The notes: generated by a model from the letters alone, not told the origin. A stretch of DNA of 64,000 nt from CAYUQT01 sp964596165 (GCA_964596165.1 CAZQTW010000008.1:67363-131362); one strand, 5' to 3'; counted from the first letter of the stretch, positions 1 through 9,581 are shown. Translations and numbers: made by a program.

Positions 1-2
1 TC

Positions 3-824
3 GTGGCAATCGATCGTGAACAGCTTGAGTTTCTGATGAGCCAGGCCATCGACGGTCAGCTCTCGCCCGAGCAGGCCGAGCACCTCGATCGCCTGCTTGC
101 GGCCGATCCCCAGGCCAAGGCGGAATTCGATCGAATGCGGCGGTTGGACGAACTGCTCGGACAGTGGAGTCGCAAGACGGCACCGGTCGACACGGAGAGG
201 CTCGAGGACTCGCTGACGCGTCGCGTCCATGAGGATGCCGAGTTTGCCATCAGTCGCATGTTTGATGGGGACCCGGATGCGCAGGAGGAATTGGCGGCAT
301 TCGGACGGCGAAACCCGCACATCGGTCTGTTGGAGCACAAGTACCGGAGACTCGAATTGCTGCTCCGGGGGTGGGCAAGTCTGGAGGTTCCGGTCGATCC
401 TGTGCGGCTTCACGCGAGACTGTGTGAGACGATTCACGCGGAGGCAAACCGTCGTCGCCGCGGGCGGATGGTCAACAGAGTCATCCGACTGTACACGCCG
501 CTGGCCATGGCGGCCTCGGTGGTGTTGATCGCCGGCTTGTGGTGGTTCGGGCGGGGTGGGACGCCTCCGACTCCGAGCGGATCTTCCGGCACGGTCGCAA
601 AGTCGTCCGGTCCGGCGCGGATCGAGGTGGCGTGGGTGGGTCCTCGTGCGCCTGCCGAGAAAGGCCGTCCCGTGATGGAATTCAAGTTCGGCGTCGCACC
701 GGATGCGCCGATACAAGCGGCTCGAGTCGGCGAGGGCGGCGGAAGCGGTGCGATTCTTTCGTTCGGCGGGCCGGCGAGCGCTTCGGCGGCACCCGGATGG
801 AGTTCGGACGAAGGGATCTTCTGA
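3..824 (+). CDS. Membrane anti-sigma-factor-like protein with internal duplication
   Basis: A 273-residue protein with a soluble N-terminal part of about 160 residues, one membrane helix at about residues 164-182, and a Gly/Ser/Pro-rich C-terminal part that would lie outside the membrane. This is the usual plan of planctomycete anti-sigma factors that sit beside an ECF sigma gene, but no zinc-binding HxxxCxxC motif is visible. The cytoplasmic part is an internal duplication: residues 12-79 and 83-148 align, both having FDG/IDG, RRL..LL..W and a PVD.R/E.L segment. The GTG at base 3 is the first start in the window and the true start could lie upstream. The next gene follows after 8 bases, so they are probably co-transcribed. 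The function as sigma regulator is inference. Confidence 0.6.
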   Translation: MAIDREQLEFLMSQAIDGQLSPEQAEHLDRLLAADPQAKAEFDRMRRLDELLGQWSRKTAPVDTERLEDSLTRRVHEDAEFAISRMFDGDPDAQEELAAFGRRNPHIGLLEHKYRRLELLLRGWASLEVPVDPVRLHARLCETIHAEANRRRRGRMVNRVIRLYTPLAMAASVVLIAGLWWFGRGGTPPTPSGSSGTVAKSSGPARIEVAWVGPRAPAEKGRPVMEFKFGVAPDAPIQAARVGEGGGSGAILSFGGPASASAAPGWSSDEGIF

Positions 825-832
825 GGTTCACG

Positions 833-1954
833 ATGAACGCATCAAGGATACGAAACGGCATTTCCGTCGGATTGATGACTACATTCTTGGCGGCGATCCA
901 GGCGTTTGCTCCTGCCGCTCAGCAAACGAATATGCGGACGCTTATCGAACAGGCCTTGGATCAGCCCGTTGATTTCGAGATCAAAGATCAGCCCCTTTCG
1001 GCCGCATTCGAACAGATCGGCACGAAGACAGGCGTCAAATTGATCATGAGACCCCAGGTAGTGGATCTGCTGCCGTATGGGAAGGACACACGGGTCAATG
1101 CAATTATCAAGAACGTGTCGCTCCGCCAAGGCTTGGGGGGGCTGCTGAACCAGTTGGCCATGGTCATGGTTGTGCAGGACGACGGTGTGGTCATCGAGCC
1201 GAAGCCGCCGTTTCGGCGGATCTGTCGCCGGGCGACGTGGAGCGAATTGCGACAACTGAACGAACTGGCCACCACGCCGTGGTCGGCCGAGTTCGGTGGC
1301 AAGCTGCCCTTTCAGTATCAGGTCAAGACGAGCGGCGATCCCAAGGAGCGGTTGCTGGCCGAGGCGGCCAAGATCGGCTCCGGGATGGCCGCGGATGTTC
1401 TCGAAGCCGCGTGCCGAAACCTGGGCTGGACGTGGTATCCGTGGGACAATCTCATCGTCATCCTGTCGCTGGAAGAGCAGGCCGGGCGGTTTATCGACAA
1501 GACGGTCTCCTTGAGATACAGCAACATGCCCTTGGCCGATGTGCTGGTGGATCTGGCCCGGCAAGCCGATCTCAAGTTACAGCTCGAGCCGGGCGTGCTG
1601 AGGGACTTGCCACTCCAGATGCAGCAGAACCTGACGCTCCAGATGCGTGACACGACGATTCGTCAGGGTCTGGAGATGATTGCGGGAGTGACCGGTCTGG
1701 CCTATGAGGCGACCTCCGAGGAGATCGTCATTCGTCGCTCGAAGGCATTGACCAGCTCTGCTGCGTCGCGGCCGGTTTCCGTGTACCGTCCGGATGACCC
1801 GATCGTCGGACAGATTTCCGTTCACGGCAAGAGCGGCTTCATCAATATCATGCTCTATGTTCGGGAATCCGACCTGACGCCGAAAGCCAACAGACTGCGG
1901 AAGGACAAGATCAAACAAGCCGTCCAGAAGATGGAAGAGGAGCTCGCGCCGTAA
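833..1954 (+). CDS. Secreted protein with two secretin-N (STN)-like domains
   Basis: A 373-residue protein that starts at ATG 833 behind a GAGG; the hydrophobic stretch at residues 10-25 ending in Ala residues looks like a signal peptide. Two stretches resemble the secretin/TonB short N-terminal (STN) fold: about residues 32-120 (pattern PLSAAFEQIGTKTGVKL then NVSLRQGLGGLL) and about 225-310 (pattern PLADVLVDLARQADLKL then DTTIRQGLEMIAG). STN domains occur in secretins and TonB-dependent signalling receptors; no secretin pore domain follows here. Sitting directly after the anti-sigma-like gene, it may be a target or periplasmic partner of that system. Role unknown. Confidence 0.6.
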   Translation: MNASRIRNGISVGLMTTFLAAIQAFAPAAQQTNMRTLIEQALDQPVDFEIKDQPLSAAFEQIGTKTGVKLIMRPQVVDLLPYGKDTRVNAIIKNVSLRQGLGGLLNQLAMVMVVQDDGVVIEPKPPFRRICRRATWSELRQLNELATTPWSAEFGGKLPFQYQVKTSGDPKERLLAEAAKIGSGMAADVLEAACRNLGWTWYPWDNLIVILSLEEQAGRFIDKTVSLRYSNMPLADVLVDLARQADLKLQLEPGVLRDLPLQMQQNLTLQMRDTTIRQGLEMIAGVTGLAYEATSEEIVIRRSKALTSSAASRPVSVYRPDDPIVGQISVHGKSGFINIMLYVRESDLTPKANRLRKDKIKQAVQKMEEELAP

Positions 1955-2169
1955 GGCGTGGTGGCTGCGTCGCTTCCCTCTCGATACCAGGGGCCGCCCT
2001 TTACCCATGTCGGTCTTGGGGCTCTTGCCTTTTGTCTTGGATTGCGGGGGGCGTTTCGTCCGATTCGTCGTGTGGGAGAACAAGCCGGACCGGCCGGCCC
2101 TCAATATCCCTTGACCCGCATGTCCGTCACAACGACGATGGTATCCGTGAGTTATTTGAAAGGACGGTC

Positions 2170-2985
2170 ATGAACGGACAGCAGTTGCGTGAAGCATTGC
2201 ATGCCGGGACGCGGGTATATGGCACGGCGATCCTGTCGCCGTCGCCCCGCTGGCCGGCGGCAATCAAGGGTCTGCCGATTGATTTCGTGTTCATCGACAC
2301 CGAGCACATCCCGCTCGAGCGCGAGACGGTGGCGTGGATGTGTCAGACGTACGCCGCGCTCGGCCTGGCGCCGATCGTTCGGGTGCCGGAGCCCAACCCG
2401 ACCCTGGCGATGATGGCCGTCGACGGCGGCGCGCACGGCGTCGTCTTCCCTTACGTCGAGACGATCGAACAGGTTCGCGACCTTGTCGGCGCGGTGAAAT
2501 ACCGTCCGCTGAAGGGACGTCGCCTTGACGATCTCGTACTCCGAAATCAACCTCCGTCCGCCGAGTGCCGTGCCTATCTGGCCAAGAACAACGTCAACGG
2601 GGTGGCGGTGATCAACATTGAGAGTCAGGCGGCCATCGACGCACTCCCGCAATTGCTGGCGGTGAACGGGCTCGATGCGGTTCAGCTCGGACCGCACGAT
2701 CTTTCCGTCAACCTCGGCAAACCGGAGGACTACGCCGATCCGGTGTTCAACGACGCGGTTCGCAAGATCATCGAGACCGCGCGAAAGTACCGCATCGGTG
2801 CGGGCGTGCACTTTTTCTGGCAAGAGATCGAGCGAGAGATGGAATGGATGCGGTGGGGGGCCAACATGATAATCCACAGCACCGACCTCCGCTCGGCGAT
2901 CCACGCGATGACATGCGATCTCGATCGTATCCGCGAGGCGCTCGGTGACGCGAGGCCGGCCTCATTGAAGGACGAAGCGGTGTAG
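2170..2985 (+). CDS. HpcH/HpaI-family aldolase
   Basis: A 271-residue class II (metal-dependent) pyruvate aldolase. The family signature is complete: FIDTEH (catalytic His, as DGEH in E. coli YfaU), an Arg in PIVRVPEP, the metal-ligand Glu in NIESQAAID and Asp in QLGPHDLSVNLG. Relatives split 2-keto-3-deoxy sugar acids or 4-hydroxy-2-oxoacids to pyruvate plus an aldehyde; YfaU/RhmA acts on 2-keto-3-deoxy-L-rhamnonate. A GH78 rhamnosidase lies about 9 kb away, so a role in L-rhamnose breakdown is plausible but unproven. Start chosen at ATG 2170 behind GAAAGGA. The 215 bases upstream hold no gene. Confidence 0.85.
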   Translation: MNGQQLREALHAGTRVYGTAILSPSPRWPAAIKGLPIDFVFIDTEHIPLERETVAWMCQTYAALGLAPIVRVPEPNPTLAMMAVDGGAHGVVFPYVETIEQVRDLVGAVKYRPLKGRRLDDLVLRNQPPSAECRAYLAKNNVNGVAVINIESQAAIDALPQLLAVNGLDAVQLGPHDLSVNLGKPEDYADPVFNDAVRKIIETARKYRIGAGVHFFWQEIEREMEWMRWGANMIIHSTDLRSAIHAMTCDLDRIREALGDARPASLKDEAV

Positions 2986-3010
2986 ATGCCGGAAAGAGAT
3001 TCAGGACTCG

Positions 3011-3175
3011 GAATCCGGAATTCAGAATGACCACGCGGACTTCCGCCTTCTGAATTCGGAGTTCCGGGTTCCTGGTTTGTCAGGGCACATCAGGATCGGT
3101 CGCAGCGGCCTGCGCCTCACGGTCCGGACCGCGGCCGGCCGGGCGCGCCGGCCGCTACGGAGGTGGGAACCACCT
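3011..3175. repeat. Cluster of intergenic inverted repeats
   Basis: Between convergent genes lie an imperfect inverted repeat (3015-3027 against 3048-3059, both containing GAATTC and TTCTGAATT or its complement), a palindrome GGTCCGGACC at 3121-3130, a perfect 9-bp stem GCGGCCGGC/GCCGGCCGC at 3131-3139 and 3147-3155, and a perfect 6-bp stem AGGTGG/CCACCT at 3161-3175. The TTCTGAATT arm type recurs at 50745-50804, so this looks like a dispersed palindromic repeat family and may also end transcription. Confidence 0.55.
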
Positions 3176-3191
3176 GGGGGACCTGTTTCAT

Positions 3192-3228
3192 GCCAAAAAT
3201 GAAACGCGGACGGCGGTCGTCGTCCGCG
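3192..3228 (-). terminator. Intrinsic terminator of the sugar isomerase gene
   Basis: On the minus strand, a perfect 8-bp stem (CGCGGACG/CGTCCGCG, 3205-3212 and 3221-3228, 8-base loop) is followed by a T-rich run (TTTCATTTTTGG). It lies 30 bases past the stop of the 3259-4293 gene. An overlapping alternative hairpin GTTTCAT/ATGAAAC sits at 3185-3205. Confidence 0.65.
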
Positions 3229-3258
3229 TTCCCGTCAGAACTCCATTGAGTCGGTCCG

Positions 3259-4293
3259 CTACGTGCCCATCAGCGCCTTCAGGATGTACAGGTCCAGCTC
3301 CTCGTAATCGCGGGCCTTGATCATCTCGTCGAGCTTCTTCTGGTTGAGGCTTCGCGAGATTTGAAGCAGCCGCATGAACACCTCGCGACTGTTTCGCAGA
3401 TGCTTGGTTGCGACGTTGTCCTTTTGCGTCCGCATCGCCTTGACGTCCAGCCCGACCCATTGGCCATCCTTGCCGTAGTCGTGTTGGTCGAGGATGCGAA
3501 CCTGGTTGAATGCCCGGCGGAGGTTCTCGGAGCCGAACGCCTTGTCTTCATCGAACTTCAGTCCGCCCTGGTCGTTCAGGTGGACGCTCCAAAGCTTCTT
3601 GTGGGCCAGGGCGAAGCCCATCTCGTCGGACGGATCGAGCCCGGCCAGAATTGCATGGGCACTCTCAATGTTCACGCCAATGCGATTCGGGTCGACCGTG
3701 AGCATGCCCAAGGCGATCGCGTGACCGGTGGTCGGGATGTAGTTTTGGTCCATCGGCTCGTTCGGTTTGGGTTCGATCGCGATCTTGAGTTTCTTGTCGT
3801 ATTCGAGCATGACGTTGAGGCCTTCGACGATCCGCTCGACGGCTACCTTGCTGTCCTTGGCCTCGCGGATGTAGGTGCCCTCGCGGGCGAACCAGATGAC
3901 GATGAGCTTCGTGCCGAGGGCGTTGGCGATATCGATCGTCCGCTTGCTCCGCTCCATTGCATACTTGCGGAGTGCCCGGCTGTTGTTGGTCCAGCCGCCG
4001 TCGATCGTCTTGGGATCTTCCCAGAGCCGAGGAGCGACGAACTCCGCCTTGAGCCCATGTCGCTGTAACATCTTCCTGACGGCCGTTGCCTTCTTAACGA
4101 TCATGGCGGGGCTCAGCCGATCCATACCCGGCACGGCATCGTCGTCATGGAACTGCACGCCGTCGAAGCCCAGCTTCTTGTACATCGCCAACTTCTTTTC
4201 GAAGGCGATCGGTTTGCGTACCTTCGGCCCGAACGGGTCACTGCCTTCGCTGATGTTCCAAGGTCCGAACGAGAATCTGAATCTGCCGGCCAT
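3259..4293 (-). CDS. Xylose-isomerase-like sugar isomerase (TIM barrel)
   Basis: A 344-residue protein of the class I xylose isomerase type. Visible family landmarks: FSFGPWN near the N-terminus, FHDDD with catalytic His at about residue 49, WFAREG at 134-139 (WGGREG in true xylose isomerases), IEPKPNEP with metal Glu at about 174 and Lys at 176, and GVNIESAHAILAGL with Glu 210 and His 213. It is shorter than most xylose isomerases and the WGG to WFA change may mean a different aldose. Start ATG at 4293 has AAGGAC upstream. The large glycosidase gene lies 148 bases upstream on the same strand, so the two may share a transcript. Confidence 0.75.
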   Translation of the reverse strand: MAGRFRFSFGPWNISEGSDPFGPKVRKPIAFEKKLAMYKKLGFDGVQFHDDDAVPGMDRLSPAMIVKKATAVRKMLQRHGLKAEFVAPRLWEDPKTIDGGWTNNSRALRKYAMERSKRTIDIANALGTKLIVIWFAREGTYIREAKDSKVAVERIVEGLNVMLEYDKKLKIAIEPKPNEPMDQNYIPTTGHAIALGMLTVDPNRIGVNIESAHAILAGLDPSDEMGFALAHKKLWSVHLNDQGGLKFDEDKAFGSENLRRAFNQVRILDQHDYGKDGQWVGLDVKAMRTQKDNVATKHLRNSREVFMRLLQISRSLNQKKLDEMIKARDYEELDLYILKALMGT

Positions 4294-4441
4294 TTGTGAT
4301 GTCCTTATGCTAAGTAATCATGGTCCCCACACGATGCGGCGCGAACGGGGCGTCGGCGCCGGGGTGTTATGTATCGCTTCTATGAAACGGGTTGTCAAGC
4401 TGTTTCCCGGCCATGCCGGCCGTAGCACGTTGTAGTGCCCG

Positions 4442-7400
4442 TCATTCACATCCCATGACGCGCAATTCGTAGGGTGCCAGTGGGATCTCGACCGCAAGGT
4501 CTGATCGCGGCTCGGTCGACTTCGGCACAATGACCTCGTACCGTCCGAACTCGATGAGGTCCTTGTTCTTCGCCAGCAGTGGGGCATACCGTACTTTCAC
4601 GTTCCGGGGCTCGCTCGTTGTGTTGATGATGGCGAGCCGGTTTCCGAATTGTCGGATCCGGAGGTCCTTGGCATCCCCCTGGACGAATGACTCGGCCGGC
4701 GTGCCCTCGCCTCGCGGCAGGGCGCGAAACGCGCGGGCAAAAGCCCGCAGATCGTGTTCGTGTCCGAAGCTGCCTCGCTCCCAGGAAAAGACGTTGAGCG
4801 TGTGACAATGGGTCCGGGCGATGCTGAGAGCGATCGGCTCGAAGTAGTTCCGCGTGTGTGGGACCATGGTCGCTGCTCCCCAGAACTCGGTCCGGAACTC
4901 GCCGGTGGGGAAGACACCGAACTCCTCCCAATAGTTGATGTACACCTCGCACGCGTTGCCCTCGGCGCCGTCGTAGAGTTCCATCACGCCGGGGGCGTAG
5001 TGAAACTGCTTCAAGGCCTCGACGTTACGGGCGTACTGTCCGCAGTTCGTGAAGTAACGGTCGGCGGAGATCATCATGCCGCGGTGCAACAGTATGCCCG
5101 GCTCCCGAGCGAACATCCGTGGGTCGACGCCGTGATACCGCCAACAATTCAACGGCGTTTCGCCGGCGGGCCAGTAGATGTTCCACGCCGGCGTTTCACT
5201 CGGCATATCGCAACTGACGTAAAGAACGAGATCATTACGATAACCGCGCACCACGTCGCGACAGGCTAGCCAGAAACACCGCGTCCGTTCGCATCGCCAG
5301 TCGAGCCACTTCTCCCAGCAGTTCGCCTTGATCCACTCATAGGGCGTGGGCGACAGGGCAGGGACGTCGATGCCGGTGTCTTTCTTGAACTCGGCGATGT
5401 CCCACGGGCTGTAGCCGGTGTATTGATCGCTCTTGCCCAACTCGTGGCCGCCGTAGCAGAGGCCGATCTTTCCGTTGACGCGAAAGCCAATCCCCGGGAC
5501 GGCTTTGCTCTTCGAGCAGAGCTCAAGGATCTCCTTGAGGTTTCGGACCAGCAGATTCTGCACCTCCGGCCTCAGGGGATCGGGAAGGGGCGGGCGCGAG
5601 CCGAAGAACGTGGTCAACCCTCCAAAGCGGTCCATCTGAAAGCTCTCTTGGGTAAAGCCGAACTTGCCTTCGGGCACGGAGAGCGACGTGATCATGGGGA
5701 TCAGCGAGATGTCGTTGGCTTCGCAGAGCGGCAGCAATTCCGCCAAGACATCACCGGTTGCTTTCGGCCAGATCTTGCTATCATAATAAGCCGTACCCGT
5801 CGTATCGCCGCCGTCGACCGCGTTGAACTCCAGAAGGTTGATTCCGCAGAACTTCAGATAGTCCACGAAGCTCCGCAACGATGCCCGCCGTTCCTCAGGC
5901 GTGTCGCCGCGGTAGCCGTAAAGGGAATACAGATACGCCGGATGGGTGAGATACATCCCCAACCTACGTTCAATGCCCGCCGGCTTGGATGTGCAAACCG
6001 GTCGCAGGGCCATTGCGTCGACCAGTTCGAAGAGCCAGACGTGTGATACCGCCGCACCGCTTTCGGGGCGGATCGGTTTCTCGACCGGCCAGCGCGACAC
6101 GGTGAACCGGATGTCCTTGTCTCGCGGGTAGAAGATGAACCGATGCTCGAACGGCTTTCCGTCGCAGGGATACTCACGGCCCGTGTAGACACCGCCGCCC
6201 ACGTTGTCCCAGGGCGGCTGGATGCGGATCGTCGTGTACCGCTCGATGTCATTGATCGACTGGAACATCATCAGATGCGGGTTTCGCGGATGGCGACACG
6301 TCGCGGTGTAGGCGAAGTAGCTAAGCCTCAGCCGGTTGGCCGTGACCCGGAACGACCGGTCGCCCAGTTTCAAGACGCGGCTCTTGCCACCCCACTGAGC
6401 CGGACCGTCTTCGCTGAATTCATGATCGGTCCGTGTGGCATCGATGTGATCCACAAGACGCACGCGAACGAAATCGGCCCCTGACGGTCCGCCTCGGGCG
6501 CAGATCTTCTCAACGATCCTACGCCCATCGAGGGGCGACATCGCCTCGCCGATATCGTCAGCCTGGCACCAATACACACCCTCTTCATCCAGAGGGATAT
6601 AGGCCCGGCCGTCTACGTTGATGCAGCCGGAGGCATCTACCTTCCATCGATGTTCATGACCGGTCGGATCGACAAACTGTCCTTCCCGCCGTGGCGTTCT
6701 TAAGACGGGCTTCACGTGTGCCGTTGTTGTGGGGCTGGCCGGCATTTCGAAGCGGGTCTCCGCGGCCGAGTTATCCTTCCGATTGGCGTAGAATGTGCCT
6801 CGTAGCTCAATCCCCAATCTGACTGGCCCCGGGTTCAGCAGGTAGGCCACGTCGGGCCAGAGTTCCACCGTGATCGTCTCGGTATGCTCCTGGCCGACCT
6901 TCCAGGTCGCCGTGCTCGCGAGGGGTTGAAACGTGGCGATGTCGATAGGGGGTTGGTCGTCTTGGCTGGCCGTCAAAACGATGGGGTACGCATCCGCCAG
7001 CCTTCCGGTTGGCTTCCAGGTGACCTGGATCCGACAGGGCTGTCCTACTTCGATCGTTGGCGGTACCGTCACACCCACGAGGTCGATCGGCTGCTTTGGT
7101 CCCAGATAGGGGAGTCGCAACGCGGTCTGGTTCGCCCACGGGCCACACGGATGCTTGCCGACGGAGTCGGCCGTCGCCCACGCCGAATCGTCGAAGTCGC
7201 GTGCGGTCCAATGCGGCGGCGCGACCTTTGAAACCTTCCAGCTCTTGTCGCTGAATACATGGACGAACCGACCCTCCTCGGTGTGGGCGCCGAGTTCCAA
7301 CAGCAGACCCGCGCCACCGGGCTCCGCATTCTTGCAGAAAACGGCCAGAATGTTCTTGCCGGGGCGTATCTTTGACTTCACATCGTACGTCTCGAGGCTA

Positions 7401-8218
7401 TACCAGTCCCGGTCTCGGCCGATGAGCTCGCCGTTAAGGTACAGCTCGTATTCGTTGTCGCACGTGACGGCGACTGTTGCCTCGCGAACAGCACCGGGCA
7501 CGTCGAAAGCCTTGCGAAAGATGCGGACCCCATCTTGCTCGCCGCCCGGCGACCAGATCCAGTGAGCCGACCAGGTTCCCTCGGTGAACGGTGCGGGCGG
7601 CTTGGGCTTGCGCGGAGGAGTCGGTTGCATCTGTTTGAAAGTCGTTCCGGCCGGTACGGTGATCGTCAGGTCGTCGATCCATGCATTTGAAACCTGCTGT
7701 CGAAACGCGAACCCGCCGACTTTGAAGTCGGCGTCTTCATATGTCGCGACCAACTGACCGTTGACGTAGCCGCGAAAGACCTTGCCGGCGAGTTCGACCC
7801 TCACGTTCAGCCACGTGTCGGGCGCGGGGATCGACCCGGTTCGCTGTCCGACCGGGATCCACGGCGGTTCGCCGTGATGGCGCTTGAGGAATCCGGGCGG
7901 ATCGCCGCCGTTCGTTCGTGTGTCAATTCGGAACAGATAGTAGTCGTCGGCGTCAAGATCGAAGCGGAACATCAGTTCGACCAGCCCGCTGCCCCGGACC
8001 TTCGCCCGATACTCGACGGTCGCGTCGCCCACCTCAAAGACGGGCACGATCGTTACGCCCCTCTCGATGAGCAGAGCTTCGGGTTGTCTGGGGATGCCCC
8101 ATGTCGAGAGTTCGCCGGCAAAGTCCTCCTTCAGGATAACCCGACCTTCTTGCGTTCCGCCCTCGGCGGAAGCGATGAATGAAGATGCGAGAACGCAGCA
8201 TGAAAGCATTCTTATCAT
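4442..8218 (-). CDS. Large secreted multidomain glycosidase-like protein
   Basis: A 1258-residue protein. The start at 8218 is preferred because it gives a signal peptide (MIRMLSCCVLASSFIASAEG) and has AGGAG seven bases upstream; the frame stays open further upstream. Residues about 25-190 look like a concanavalin/DUF1080-type carbohydrate-binding sandwich. Residues about 214-350 (SAHWIWSPGG, then ELYLNGELIGRD) resemble the N-terminal beta-sandwich domain of bacterial alpha-L-rhamnosidases. From about residue 756 (LTHPAYLYSLYGYRG, then DYLKFCGINLLEFN) a TIM-barrel-like catalytic region follows. No clear CAZy family can be named by eye. It lies 139 bases downstream of the 8358-9581 gene, likely in one operon for polysaccharide breakdown. 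Confidence 0.6.
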   Translation of the reverse strand: MIRMLSCCVLASSFIASAEGGTQEGRVILKEDFAGELSTWGIPRQPEALLIERGVTIVPVFEVGDATVEYRAKVRGSGLVELMFRFDLDADDYYLFRIDTRTNGGDPPGFLKRHHGEPPWIPVGQRTGSIPAPDTWLNVRVELAGKVFRGYVNGQLVATYEDADFKVGGFAFRQQVSNAWIDDLTITVPAGTTFKQMQPTPPRKPKPPAPFTEGTWSAHWIWSPGGEQDGVRIFRKAFDVPGAVREATVAVTCDNEYELYLNGELIGRDRDWYSLETYDVKSKIRPGKNILAVFCKNAEPGGAGLLLELGAHTEEGRFVHVFSDKSWKVSKVAPPHWTARDFDDSAWATADSVGKHPCGPWANQTALRLPYLGPKQPIDLVGVTVPPTIEVGQPCRIQVTWKPTGRLADAYPIVLTASQDDQPPIDIATFQPLASTATWKVGQEHTETITVELWPDVAYLLNPGPVRLGIELRGTFYANRKDNSAAETRFEMPASPTTTAHVKPVLRTPRREGQFVDPTGHEHRWKVDASGCINVDGRAYIPLDEEGVYWCQADDIGEAMSPLDGRRIVEKICARGGPSGADFVRVRLVDHIDATRTDHEFSEDGPAQWGGKSRVLKLGDRSFRVTANRLRLSYFAYTATCRHPRNPHLMMFQSINDIERYTTIRIQPPWDNVGGGVYTGREYPCDGKPFEHRFIFYPRDKDIRFTVSRWPVEKPIRPESGAAVSHVWLFELVDAMALRPVCTSKPAGIERRLGMYLTHPAYLYSLYGYRGDTPEERRASLRSFVDYLKFCGINLLEFNAVDGGDTTGTAYYDSKIWPKATGDVLAELLPLCEANDISLIPMITSLSVPEGKFGFTQESFQMDRFGGLTTFFGSRPPLPDPLRPEVQNLLVRNLKEILELCSKSKAVPGIGFRVNGKIGLCYGGHELGKSDQYTGYSPWDIAEFKKDTGIDVPALSPTPYEWIKANCWEKWLDWRCERTRCFWLACRDVVRGYRNDLVLYVSCDMPSETPAWNIYWPAGETPLNCWRYHGVDPRMFAREPGILLHRGMMISADRYFTNCGQYARNVEALKQFHYAPGVMELYDGAEGNACEVYINYWEEFGVFPTGEFRTEFWGAATMVPHTRNYFEPIALSIARTHCHTLNVFSWERGSFGHEHDLRAFARAFRALPRGEGTPAESFVQGDAKDLRIRQFGNRLAIINTTSEPRNVKVRYAPLLAKNKDLIEFGRYEVIVPKSTEPRSDLAVEIPLAPYELRVMGCE

Positions 8219-8357
8219 GTGGGGCTCCTGACGCATCCACGCGGACCGGTTCTGATCGCGTCTCGAACCGACCGTGTGGACGGTCAACTCAGAATCGGTG
8301 ACCCCTTGGTCTCCCAGGATGATGCAGCACGACACCGAGGTCGCAACCAAGGCCGTC

Positions 8358-9581
8358 CTACTTGTGTGCGTAGTCGTGCATCGCCTTGACTGCCGCCTCG
8401 TTGGCCGGCGGCAAACCGATGTAGTCGGACTCCCACAGCAGCAATTGCGGCGCGCCCAATCGCTCGGCCAGCTTCACATCCGCCAGAAACGCCTCGGCCG
8501 ATCCGAGCCAGCCGTAGAGCCACACGCGAACCTTGCCCTCTGTTTCCTTCCGGATCGCCTTGTAAGCCAGCTCGGCGTTTCCACCGGATCGATAGTAGCC
8601 TGCGGCCACAATGTCATCGATCAACCCTTCCCTCGCCCACGTCGTCGTATCCAGCAGAAGGCCGTTGAGATTGTCCTTGTAGGGGGTGTCGGTCGGACCA
8701 CCGCGATAGCCCCAGGGGTTGTGAACCAGCGCGGCGACGACCATCTTCGGATTCGCCTGCTTGATCACGGCGCGGGCCTCTCGCATGAAGACGGTCTGAG
8801 GCTCGGCACGCATCCGCACCCACGGTTCATGCCCGTTGGGGAGTTCCTTCGGATCGATGGCGTATTGGGCTCGGAAGGCGTCGATATTCGGTTTCTCGTA
8901 ACCGTAGATGGCCACACCCTCGGCGTCGGTGTGCGGATTGTCTCGAACGTCGCCGGTGCGGATCCAATCAAAGAAGATGCCGTCGGGCTTGTAGGCAAGG
9001 ATTTCCTTGACCAATCCGAGCTTGTACTCGCGGACCTTGGGGAACGCGAAGCTCTGTTGCGATCGGAACGGCCGGCCGTCGCGCCGAACCCATCGCGAGT
9101 CGGGGTTCTCGCGTGTGAATCGGCTGGTGACGCCCCACCCGTGATCGTCCTCGTTGATACTCAGCCAGGCGTGGACCTCCAGCCCGAGCTTGTGGCCATA
9201 CTCGATCGCCTCCTTGAGGAAATCGTAACTGCCCCAGTCGTACGGCTTGAGTTTCTCAATCACCCAGGCCGAGTCCTTGCCGCGATGATAGTTGTCTTCA
9301 TCCATTCCGTGAAGTGGGTCCATGAGTTTGCTGAGATAGCACGCCCGTCCGCCGTCGAAGCATCGCCAGTAGACGCGTTTCCATCCGCACTGCTTGGCGC
9401 GGTCGAGAATCTGGTGAACGCCTTCGGGGCCCCATTTCGGCGACGGATTCCGCACCATCCAGTCGGAATGGGTGATGGGTGACGACACGATGACCTTCTT
9501 CGCGGCGAGCTCTTCGGCCAAGCCAACACGACCGTACAGCGGGATTGAGAGCGACAACATCGCCAGGATCCTTGTGCGCAT
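8358..9581 (-). CDS. Secreted GHL10-like glycosyl hydrolase-like protein
   Basis: A 407-residue protein with an N-terminal signal peptide (about residues 1-22). The body reads as a TIM barrel of the glycosyl-hydrolase-like 10 kind: HQILDRAKQCGWKRVYWRC, YGHKLGLEVHAWLSINEDDHG, a KPDGIFFDWIRTGD strand end with an acidic residue, and a C-terminal APQLLLWESDYIG. Such proteins are common in planctomycete polysaccharide loci; activity is not established for most of them. Start ATG 9581 has AGGAG nine bases upstream. First gene of a probable two- or three-gene minus-strand operon with the 4442-8218 and 3259-4293 genes. Confidence 0.65.
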   Translation of the reverse strand: MRTRILAMLSLSIPLYGRVGLAEELAAKKVIVSSPITHSDWMVRNPSPKWGPEGVHQILDRAKQCGWKRVYWRCFDGGRACYLSKLMDPLHGMDEDNYHRGKDSAWVIEKLKPYDWGSYDFLKEAIEYGHKLGLEVHAWLSINEDDHGWGVTSRFTRENPDSRWVRRDGRPFRSQQSFAFPKVREYKLGLVKEILAYKPDGIFFDWIRTGDVRDNPHTDAEGVAIYGYEKPNIDAFRAQYAIDPKELPNGHEPWVRMRAEPQTVFMREARAVIKQANPKMVVAALVHNPWGYRGGPTDTPYKDNLNGLLLDTTTWAREGLIDDIVAAGYYRSGGNAELAYKAIRKETEGKVRVWLYGWLGSAEAFLADVKLAERLGAPQLLLWESDYIGLPPANEAAVKAMHDYAHK

